Shown: positions 1 through 6,670 of the stretch, piece after piece | Layout: the number at the start of each line of letters is the position of its first letter | Numbering within the stretch: the stretch's first letter is position 1 | Origin: Caldilineaceae bacterium | Lineage (GTDB): Bacteria > Chloroflexota > Anaerolineae > Caldilineales > Caldilineaceae | Length of the DNA stretch: 6,826 nt | Direction: 5' to 3' | Assembly: GCA_012032975.1 (NCBI GenBank) | Contig: JAAUPU010000156.1 | Span: 1 to 6,826 of the forward strand | Position numbers and translations under genes: made by a program | The notes under the pieces: model-generated | Databases searched by the model: none | Told to the model about the DNA's origin: nothing | What the model saw: the letters and a program-made list of their open reading frames with translations, nothing else

Positions 1-858
1 CTGGCGGTGCTGCTCGGGCCGCCGCTGTTGTGGCTGGGTGTCGTCTACCTGGGTTCGCTGTTCGCGCTGTTAATCCAGAGCTTCTTCTCCATCGACGAGT
101 TCTCCGGCATGGTGCGCCGGGAGTTCACCCTCAAGACCTACGCCGAGCTTTTGCAGCCGGCCAATCTCGACATCATCATCAGGAGCGTCGGCATGGCCGC
201 TTCGGTGAGCGTCGCCGCCGCGCTGATCTCGTTTCCGATCGCCTACTTCATGGCGTGGCACGCCGGCGGCCGCTGGAAGGCGGTGTTCTACCTCGGCGTC
301 ATGTTGCCGCTGTGGTCGAGCTACCTGGTGCGGGTCTATTCGTGGAAGCTGATCCTGGCCAAGGAGGGGATCCTCAACTGGGTGTTCGAAAAGCTGCACC
401 TGACCTGGCTGCTCGACGCGATCCTGGCGATCCCGGTGATCGGCGGGCCGTCGCTGTCGATCAGCTATATCGGCACCTTCCTGGTGTTCCTCTACATCTG
501 GCTGCCGTTCATGATCCTGCCGATCCAGGCGGCGCTGGAGCGGGTGCCGCCGACCCTGGTCGAGGCCTCGGCCGATCTCGGCGCAAGGCCGCGGACGACG
601 TTCCTCAAGGTGGTGCTGCCGCTGGCGTTTCCCGGCGTGGTCGCCGGGTCGATCTTCACCTTCTCGCTGACTCTCGGCGACTACATCATCCCGCAGATCG
701 TCGGTTCGTCCAGGCTGTTCATCGGCCAGGCGGTGTTCACCCACCAGGGCACCGCCGGCAACATCCCGCTCGCCGCCGCGTTCACCGTGGTGCCGATCGT
801 GATCATGGGCATCTATCTCACCATCGCCAAGCGGCTGGGGGCGTTCGATGCGCTCTAG
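1..858 (+). CDS. potB: ABC transporter permease, PotB-type (spermidine/putrescine), 5' partial
   Basis: Inner-membrane permease of an ABC importer, probably for polyamines, working with a PotC-type permease, a PotA-type ATPase and a PotD-type binding protein. The frame is open from base 1 to TAG at 856-858, giving 285 visible residues; the N-terminus lies outside the window. About six hydrophobic segments are visible, starting near residues 3, 56, 92, 153, 203 and 254. The segment SYLVRVYSWKLILAKEGILN matches the PotB/HisM-like core. The cytoplasmic EAA loop, which contacts the ATPase, is at nt 562-636 (EASADLGARP, ending in LAFPG). It is followed by a TFSLTLGDYIIPQIVG segment typical of PotB rather than of sugar permeases. 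The next permease frame overlaps its end by 11 nt, the usual potB-potC arrangement. The family assignment is firm; the substrate is inferred. Confidence 0.85.
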   Translation: MAVLLGPPLLWLGVVYLGSLFALLIQSFFSIDEFSGMVRREFTLKTYAELLQPANLDIIIRSVGMAASVSVAAALISFPIAYFMAWHAGGRWKAVFYLGVMLPLWSSYLVRVYSWKLILAKEGILNWVFEKLHLTWLLDAILAIPVIGGPSLSISYIGTFLVFLYIWLPFMILPIQAALERVPPTLVEASADLGARPRTTFLKVVLPLAFPGVVAGSIFTFSLTLGDYIIPQIVGSSRLFIGQAVFTHQGTAGNIPLAAAFTVVPIVIMGIYLTIAKRLGAFDAL

Positions 859-1069
859 GGGCAGGGCAGGGAAGACGCCGCTCGGGTTGATCGCGGCCGC
901 GCCGGCGGATTCGCTGTTCCTGCACGTGCCCTTGGCGCTGATCCTGCTCTACGCCTTCACCACCGAGGACAAGACCTACCAGTTCCCGCCGCCGGGCCTG
1001 ACGCTGCATTGGTTCGCGGTCGCCTGGGAGCGCCAGGACATCTGGGCGGCGCTGACCCTGTCGGTGCAG
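848..1069 (+). pseudogene. potC: PotC-type permease, N-terminal fragment
   Basis: Start of the second permease of the polyamine transporter, translationally coupled to potB by an 11-nt overlap. It carries the first transmembrane helix and the amphipathic region after it, up to WAALTLSVQ. The following helices and the EAA loop, needed for a working permease, are absent. Within the first helix, APADSLF is unusually polar, so this stretch may itself be disturbed. The edge at 1069 is approximate. Confidence 0.6.
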
Positions 1070-1348
1070 AACCTCACCAACGCGCTGCGCGAGCAGTTCT
1101 ACAGTACCGATTACCTCGCCGAGGACGTCACGCGTCGCACCTACAAGACCGGCGTCACCTGGTCACTCGGCATCGGCGGCGAGATCGCTGCGCTGATTTC
1201 CGAGCAGGCGTTCGAGTGGCTGGACGCACCGATTCGTCGTCTGGGCGGCCTGGATGTGCCGATCCCGTTCAGCCCGCCGCTGGAAGACGCCTATCGGCCC
1301 AGCGCCGCCAAGATCGTCGCGCTGGGTCAAGAGTTGGCTGCTTTCTGA
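848..1348 (+). CDS. Composite ORF: PotC-like N-terminus joined to 2-oxoacid dehydrogenase E1 beta C-terminus
   Basis: This 166-residue frame is open throughout but does not match one protein family. Residues 1-74 look like the start of a PotC permease: one hydrophobic segment (FLHVPLALILLYAF) and then GLTLHWFAVAW, where PotC proteins have GLTLxWY. Residues 75-107 (NLTNALREQFYSTDYL onward) fit neither PotC nor E1 beta. They faintly resemble the last strands of a TonB-dependent receptor. Residues 108-166 (GIGGEIAALISEQAFEWLDA, then VPIPFSPPLEDAY) are the C-terminal end of a pyruvate or branched-chain 2-oxoacid dehydrogenase E1 beta subunit. PotC needs about 260 residues and E1 beta about 325, so neither part can work. 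The ATG at 848 overlaps potB by 11 nt. Mis-assembly or a rearrangement scar is likelier than a real fusion gene. Confidence 0.55.
   Translation: MRSRGRAGKTPLGLIAAAPADSLFLHVPLALILLYAFTTEDKTYQFPPPGLTLHWFAVAWERQDIWAALTLSVQNLTNALREQFYSTDYLAEDVTRRTYKTGVTWSLGIGGEIAALISEQAFEWLDAPIRRLGGLDVPIPFSPPLEDAYRPSAAKIVALGQELAAF
1169..1348 (+). pseudogene. 2-oxoacid dehydrogenase E1 beta subunit, C-terminal fragment
   Basis: The last ~60 residues of an E1 beta subunit (pyruvate, acetoin or branched-chain type), from the transketolase C-terminal domain. Visible hallmarks are GGEIAALISEQAF, WLDAPIRRLGGLDVPIP, FSPPLEDAY and a final basic/hydrophobic helix ending LAAF. The thiamine-diphosphate-contacting N-terminal domain and the start of the transketolase C domain are missing. 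In a complete gene, E1 beta pairs with E1 alpha to decarboxylate 2-oxoacids. The left edge is approximate because the upstream residues do not align to this family. Confidence 0.7.
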
Positions 1349-1363
1349 GGGGAGGAAGACCAT

Positions 1364-1437
1364 GATCCACGAAGTTTCACGAAGGCTCACGAAGAGGTGG
1401 TCAAGGCTTCGTGTTTCTTCGTCTGCCGTTGTGGATC
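1364..1437 (+). repeat. Imperfect inverted repeat of the CACGAAG type
   Basis: The left arm, 1364-1394, begins GATCCACGAAG and continues with two more CACGAAG units. The right arm, 1407-1437, reads CTTCGTGTTTCTTCGT and ends GTGGATC. The arms are 31 nt each with 22 of 31 positions complementary, and the loop is 12 nt. It fills the gap between the E1 beta stop and the Nudix gene. It resembles short palindromic elements scattered between genes in environmental Chloroflexota, and as RNA it would form a long hairpin that could end or stabilise transcripts. Confidence 0.7.
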
Positions 1438-1474
1438 GCCGTTCGCTGTGGACTGGCCCGACCGAGGTCTGCCG

Positions 1475-2137
1475 GTGAAACTGGCGACGCTCTGTTATGT
1501 CCGCGAGAAGGGCAAGACGTTGATGTTGCACCGCATCAAGAAGCAGAACGACATGCACGCGGGCAAGTGGAACGGGCTGGGCGGCAAACTCGAATCGGGC
1601 GAGACGCCGGAAGAGTGTGCGATCCGCGAGGTGCGGGAAGAGAGCGGTCTGCTCGTCGAAGAGCCGCGCATGCGCGGGGTGCTGACCTTTCCCGCATTCA
1701 GCAACGAGGAGGATTGGTACGTCTTTCTCTTCACCATGCACCGCTTCAGCGGCCAGTTGATCGACTCGCCCGAAGGCGACTTGGCCTGGATCCATGACAG
1801 CCAACTATTGAAGCTCAACCTTTGGGAAGGCGACAGGATCTTCCTGCGCTGGCTAAACGATGAGCGCTTTTTCTCGGCCAAGTTTGTGTATGAAGAGGGC
1901 GAGCTTCGCGACCACGACGTGGTCTTCTACGAGGCGCAGGCAGCGGGCAGCCAAACGGCCGAGGCTGGAGAGACCGCCGTTCAACCGGCAACCCTGCGAG
2001 CACCGACCCGGTTTCAGCCAGTTTACCGCACAGAGGATGACCAAATCTGCTGGCTCTGCAATGGCCCGGTGCTCAAACGCCACTGCAAGATCGTCTGCAC
2101 GGCGTGTGGATTTACCCGCGATTGCAGCGATCCGTAG
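1475..2137 (+). CDS. Nudix hydrolase (MutT/8-oxo-dGTPase-like) with C-terminal zinc ribbon
   Basis: Probable nucleoside-triphosphate pyrophosphohydrolase, most like 8-oxo-dGTP diphosphatases that clean the nucleotide pool. The Nudix box GX5EX7REUXEEXGU is complete: G37, E43, R51-E52, E55-E56, G58. It is preceded by GKWNGLGGKLE, typical of MutT/MTH1-like members. The Nudix domain spans about residues 1-150. A flexible linker of some 40 residues leads to a compact zinc ribbon with CWLC (C192, C195) and CTAC (C208, C211), plus C204 and C217. I chose GTG 1475 because it gives the expected MKLATLCYV-type beginning and has GAGG at 1464-1467. The ATG at 1397 lies in the inverted repeat and would add 26 unrelated residues. 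Length 220 residues, against 140-170 for a plain Nudix enzyme. The exact substrate is inferred only. Confidence 0.85.
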   Translation: MKLATLCYVREKGKTLMLHRIKKQNDMHAGKWNGLGGKLESGETPEECAIREVREESGLLVEEPRMRGVLTFPAFSNEEDWYVFLFTMHRFSGQLIDSPEGDLAWIHDSQLLKLNLWEGDRIFLRWLNDERFFSAKFVYEEGELRDHDVVFYEAQAAGSQTAEAGETAVQPATLRAPTRFQPVYRTEDDQICWLCNGPVLKRHCKIVCTACGFTRDCSDP

Positions 2138-2166
2138 CGCGGCGAAGTTGATGTGCATCGCCTGTT

Positions 2167-2247
2167 GGATGGGATGAGGGGATGGCAAGATGACCGCGTG
2201 AGATGCTCCATCTCATCCTGTCATCCCGTCGTCTTGTCATCCCATCC
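2167..2247 (+). repeat. Interspersed inverted repeat of the GATGGGATGA type
   Basis: Three paired blocks fold onto each other. GGATGGGATGA at 2167-2177 pairs perfectly with 2237-2247. CAAGATGAC at 2186-2194 pairs with 2228-2236, with one mismatch that can form a G-U pair. TGAGATG at 2199-2205 pairs with CATCTCA at 2209-2215 across a 3-nt loop. The element sits 30 nt after the Nudix stop. There is no clear U-tract, so it is not a classic intrinsic terminator, though it could still act as a transcript end or stability element. The rest of the Nudix-trkA gap, to 2327, holds no gene that I can see. Confidence 0.65.
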
Positions 2248-2327
2248 CCTTGTCTGGAAAAGACGTCGCTCGGTAGAACAAAATCCACCCAAACTTGCTT
2301 AAGTTGAGATAACCGGAGTGAACTACA

Positions 2328-3107
2328 TTGTCCGCATCGCATGGTCGCTGGCAACAATTTCTACAGAGGCTCAATCCCTTGGCCGCCGACAGTCCGCCGA
2401 CTCAGGACAAAGAACGGCGACCTGGGGTGCGTTTCCAAACACATGGGTCGAGGGACAAGAAGAGCAATGAGTTTGTCGTAGTCGGGCTTGGACGCTTTGG
2501 CACATCCGTGGCGCGCACGCTGGTTGGCTATGGCCACAACGTGTTGGCCATCGATGCGGACATGGACCGCGTCCAGGATTTGAGCGCGTCGATGCCCCAT
2601 GTGATCCAACTGGACGCGACCAACATCGATGCGCTGCGTCAGGCGGGCGTGGACGATTTCGACACGGGGCTGGTCTGCATCGGCACCGATTTCGAGAGCA
2701 ACATTCTAGCCACCGTCCTGCTGCGTCAGCTAGGCGTCAAACGTATCATCACCAAAGCACGCACGCGCACCCAACGGGAAATTCTGCTCCAGATCGGCGC
2801 GGACGAGGTGATCCTGCCGGAACACGAGGCGGGTGTGCGCCTGGCGCGAAGGCTGGCCGCCGGCCATTTCATCGACTATCTGGAGGTCAGCAACGATGTC
2901 GGTGTGGTCGAGTTGGCCGCGCCGCCCAGTCTGTGGGATCGCTCGCTACAGGAGTGCGAAATTCGCCAGCGGTATGGGCTGACGGTGATGGCCGTGCGCC
3001 GCGGCGACGAACTCATCGTCAGCCCAAGCTCAGCCTTTCACATCCAACCTGACGACATCCTGGTGGTAGTTGGCAAAATCGAAGACGCCGAGCGTCTCAA
3101 TGAGTGA
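2328..3107 (+). CDS. trkA: TrkA/KtrA-type RCK domain protein, potassium uptake regulator
   Basis: Cytoplasmic gating subunit of a Trk/Ktr potassium transporter. Such proteins bind NAD(H) or ATP and open or close a membrane subunit (TrkH/KtrB); none is encoded in this window. An RCK N-terminal Rossmann fold begins at EFVVVGLGRFGTS, with the dinucleotide motif G53-x-G55-R-F-G58, acidic D76 at the end of strand 2 (AIDAD) and LDATN near residue 95. A TrkA_C domain covers about residues 185-256 (GVVELAAPPSLWDRSL to ILVVVGK). The start is TTG 2328, with GGAG at 2315-2318 nine nt upstream. This adds ~47 polar residues before the Rossmann fold, which compact KtrA proteins lack; no better start is visible closer in. 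The stop at 3105-3107 lies inside a tandem repeat. It could alternatively be the separate RCK partner of a simple K+ channel. Confidence 0.88.
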   Translation: MSASHGRWQQFLQRLNPLAADSPPTQDKERRPGVRFQTHGSRDKKSNEFVVVGLGRFGTSVARTLVGYGHNVLAIDADMDRVQDLSASMPHVIQLDATNIDALRQAGVDDFDTGLVCIGTDFESNILATVLLRQLGVKRIITKARTRTQREILLQIGADEVILPEHEAGVRLARRLAAGHFIDYLEVSNDVGVVELAAPPSLWDRSLQECEIRQRYGLTVMAVRRGDELIVSPSSAFHIQPDDILVVVGKIEDAERLNE

Positions 3108-3144
3108 GCGTCTCAGCAAGTGAGCGTCTCAATGAATGAGCGCC
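3090..3144 (+). repeat. 16-bp tandem repeat, 3.4 copies
   Basis: Units begin at 3090, 3106 and 3122, each starting GAGCGTCTCA, with a partial copy at 3138-3144. Units 1 and 3 differ at a single base; unit 2 differs from them in the AATGA part. The first unit encodes the last residues and stop of the trkA-like gene, and the rest lie downstream. Because 16 is not a multiple of 3, extra copies have no effect on the gene before its stop. The remaining gap up to hisD (3145-3181) shows no other feature. Confidence 0.85.
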
Positions 3145-3181
3145 CAATCCGCAGCGTCATTCAACAGCAAGCAAGGCAGTT

Positions 3182-4508
<1,327 letters not shown>

Positions 4509-4857
4509 ATGCGAAGCGAGCCATCTGTGACCTCACGACACGATGCCCACCTGGTCGAACTCCTCGCCCAATTGTTTCCAGATACGGCGCTCGAAGCGAG
4601 TCTGGTTCTTATCGAGCGATTGCGCACATTTTCGCCGCGCAAAAGTGCAGATGATGTGCGACCTGAATGCACAGATGCGATCGCTGGCTCTCGCCGGTTT
4701 GCGGCAACGCCACCCAAACGCAGATGAGCCAGAACTCCGTCGCCGCCTGGCCGACTTGACGTTGGGACCCAAGCTGGCCGCCCAGGTCTACGGACCGATC
4801 CAAGCGCCAGAGTCTGGGATGGCAGAATCTACGGAAACCGTTGAACGTGGCGACTGA
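4509..4857 (+). CDS. Small hypothetical protein upstream of a nucleotidyltransferase, apparent frameshift
   Basis: Small soluble protein of unknown function. The 3' part, in the frame ending at 4857, reads KVQMMCDLNAQMRSLALAGL, then RQRHPNADEPELRRRLADL and GPKLAAQVYGP. I recognise this pattern from short proteins encoded just before nucleotidyltransferases in Chloroflexota and cyanobacteria. In that frame the region before ~4639 looks non-coding. The frame from ATG 4509 gives a plausible start (HDAHLVELLAQLFPDTALEA to ERLRTFSP). Skipping one base near 4638 joins the two as FSPAKVQMM, about 115 residues. ATG 4509 directly abuts the hisD TAG. Translated without repair, the nearest complete frame is 4543-4857. 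It may be an antitoxin-like partner of the next gene; that is inference from gene order only. Confidence 0.55.
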
Positions 4858-5426
4858 TCCTTTGGACGTTACATTGGCAGTGACTGAAGCGCTCGACGGC
4901 CTTGGCGTCGCTTATGTCATCGGGGTTCGTTGGCCAGCACAGTTCATGGCGTCACGCGTACAACGCTCGATGTTGACATCGTCGCCGATTTAGCGGGACA
5001 GCATGTCGCACCTCTCCATCAGGAGCTTGGCGGTGACTTCTATTTGAGCGTGGACGCGATTCTGGAGGCCATCATACGCCGCGGCAGCTTCAATCTTATC
5101 CACCTGGAAACTGGCTTCAAAGTGGATATATTCTTGCCAAAGAGCCGCCCTTTTGACGAGGCTCAACTCCAGGGCGTCGCCAATACATGCTGACCAAAGA
5201 CCCCGAACGACGAGCCTATGTTGCAAGCGCCGAAGAGACGATCCTGGCCAAGCTGGAGTGGTATCGTCTTGGGGGTGAGGTGTCCGATCGCCAGTGGCGC
5301 GATATATTGGGCATCTTCGCAGTCCAGGGAAATCGCCTGGACTGGGAGTTCCTGTCACGCATGGCAGCGACGCTTGGCGTCTCCGATCTGTTGCAACGGG
5401 CGTGGATTGGCAATACCGATCGATAG
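4847..5426 (+). pseudogene. MNT-fold nucleotidyltransferase, broken by two apparent single-base deletions
   Basis: The protein can be rebuilt from three frames. GTG 4847 gives DPLDVTLAVTEALDGLGVAY then VIG. The frame from ~4924 gives GSLASTVHGVTRTTLDVDIV to PFDEAQLQ. The frame from ~5173 gives RRQYMLTKDPERRAYVASAE to the stop at 5426. Restoring one G in the run at 4922-4925 and one base at 5172/5173 yields 193 residues. Together these give the nucleotidyltransferase signature GGS (26-28) plus D42-V-D44, then a segment with [20 protein letters not shown], as in AbiEii-like and related families. Such enzymes transfer a nucleotide to a protein, RNA or small molecule; the target is unknown. The start overlaps the upstream small gene by 11 nt, so the pair was probably co-translated. 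As written the gene would not make a full product. Confidence 0.75.
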
Positions 5427-5506
5427 AGTCCCGGCTGGGCAGCTTTCGAGCATCGCTTCAGCTTTTTGGAAAACAGGTTCAACACCATAAGGACAGGATC
5501 CATATC

Positions 5507-6670
5507 GTGTCGAAGAGCGCGGATTATCACTCCTTGCTCCGCCCCGAAATCGCCGGGATGGAGGAGTATACGCCCATCCAGCCTTTCGAGGTGCTGAGCC
5601 AGCGGCTGGGCATTCCCGCCAGCCAGATCGTCAAGCTCGACGCCAACGAAAATCCATACGGTCCGCTGCCGGCGGTGGCCGAGGCGTTGGCTGAATACAG
5701 CTATTACCACATCTATCCCGACCCCCAGCAGGGCGAACTGCGGGCTGCGTTGAGCGGATTCGTGGGGGCGCCCGCGGCCAACATCCTGCCCAGCCATGGC
5801 GCCGACGAAATGCTCGACTATCTCTGTCGCCTCTTCCTGCGCCCCGGCGACGCCGTCATCAACTGCCCGCCCACCTTCGGCATGTACAGCTTCGACGCCG
5901 GGCTGGTCGGCGCAAGGGTGATCGACGTTTGGCGGCGCGATGATTACAGCGTGGATGTGGAGGTGATAGAGAGATTGGAGATTGGAGATTGGAAATCGGG
6001 GGATCTCCTCGACGCCTCACCCACCATTCACCCTGCTCCCTTCCCAAAACTCCTCTTTCTCACCTCGCCCAACAATCCCAGCGGCAACTGGCTACCCGAC
6101 GACGATCTGATACGTCTGCTGGCCCTCCCGCTGATCGTGGTGCTGGACGAAGCGTACGTGGAATTTGCGGACAAACCGAGCCGCGCGTCGTGGGTGTTGG
6201 AACATGAAAACCTGGTCGTGTTGCGCACCTTCAGCAAGGCCGCGGGCATCGCAGGGCTGCGGCTGGGCTATGGCATCTGCCCGGCGTGGCTGATGGAACA
6301 GTTGTGGAAATTCAAGCAGCCCTACAACGTCAATGTGGCCGCGACCGTGGCCGGGCTGGCCAGCCTGCGCAACGTGGAGCAAATCGTGGAGGTGGTCGGC
6401 AAGATCAAGCTGGAGCGCGATCGTCTCTTTGCCGCGTTGCAAGAAGTGCCTTGCCTGGAACCGTTCCCCAGCCAGGCCAACTTCATCCTCAACAAAGTGA
6501 TCGGGCGCAACGCCCATGAACTGAAAAACAACTTGGAGCGCCAGGGGATTCTGGTGCGCCACTACAACAAGCCGGGGCTGGACAACTGCATCCGCATCTC
6601 CGTAGGCCGGCCAGACCAGACGGATCGTCTGCTGGCTGCGTTGGCAGAGCTTGAAAAGCAAGCGCAATGA
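5507..6670 (+). CDS. hisC: Histidinol-phosphate aminotransferase HisC
   Basis: PLP-dependent class I/II aminotransferase that transfers an amino group from glutamate to imidazole-acetol phosphate, forming histidinol phosphate. I chose GTG 5507: AGGA at 5495-5498 lies eight nt upstream, and it gives the usual beginning [21 protein letters not shown]. The open frame reaches back to 5294 only as a shadow of the previous gene. Key parts are [11 protein letters not shown] near residue 45, TSPNNPSGN (186-194), D214-E-A-Y217 for the cofactor, Schiff-base lysine K244 in TFSKAAG, R252 in GLRLGYG and substrate-binding R363 in CIRISVG. Length is 387 residues, longer than the usual 350-370, because of an extra ~23-residue segment at 157-179 encoded by a 7-bp repeat and flanking bases. 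The next gene overlaps its stop by 4 nt. hisB, the common neighbour, does not follow. Confidence 0.95.
   Translation: MSKSADYHSLLRPEIAGMEEYTPIQPFEVLSQRLGIPASQIVKLDANENPYGPLPAVAEALAEYSYYHIYPDPQQGELRAALSGFVGAPAANILPSHGADEMLDYLCRLFLRPGDAVINCPPTFGMYSFDAGLVGARVIDVWRRDDYSVDVEVIERLEIGDWKSGDLLDASPTIHPAPFPKLLFLTSPNNPSGNWLPDDDLIRLLALPLIVVLDEAYVEFADKPSRASWVLEHENLVVLRTFSKAAGIAGLRLGYGICPAWLMEQLWKFKQPYNVNVAATVAGLASLRNVEQIVEVVGKIKLERDRLFAALQEVPCLEPFPSQANFILNKVIGRNAHELKNNLERQGILVRHYNKPGLDNCIRISVGRPDQTDRLLAALAELEKQAQ
5971..5998 (+). repeat. 7-bp tandem repeat (GAGATTG)n inside hisC
   Basis: Three perfect GAGATTG units (5971-5991) are followed by a diverged fourth, GAAATCG (5992-5998). They encode RLEIGDWKS within HisC. 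The following bases to about 6043 (TCACCCACCATTCACCCTGC region) look like intergenic filler as well, and the frame is kept through all of it. Units of 7 bp mean that gain or loss of one copy would break hisC. Confidence 0.8.

Noticed and set aside
1397..1474. ATG 1397 as the start of the Nudix protein
   Set aside because: It lies in the loop of the inverted repeat and adds 26 residues unlike any Nudix N-terminus.
1163..1804. Minus-strand open frame of 213 codons across the E1 beta fragment and Nudix gene
   Set aside because: It spans two unrelated genes and the inverted repeat, and its translation shows no domain.
2250..2279. Possible promoter TTGTCT, 18-bp spacer, TAGAAC, ahead of the trkA-like gene
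   Set aside because: Each box matches only 4 of 6 consensus bases, and promoter consensus in this lineage is uncertain; not enough to call.
2292..2305. Small palindrome AACTT-GCTT-AAGTT before the trkA-like start
   Set aside because: Five-base arms are expected by chance and there is no second copy to suggest an operator.
3090..3144. CRISPR-like array
   Set aside because: The 16-bp units are directly abutting with no spacers, so this is a plain tandem repeat.
5294..5506. Upstream extension of the hisC frame to ATG 5294
   Set aside because: The added residues are an out-of-frame reading of the nucleotidyltransferase end; GTG 5507 has a ribosome binding site and matches the family start.
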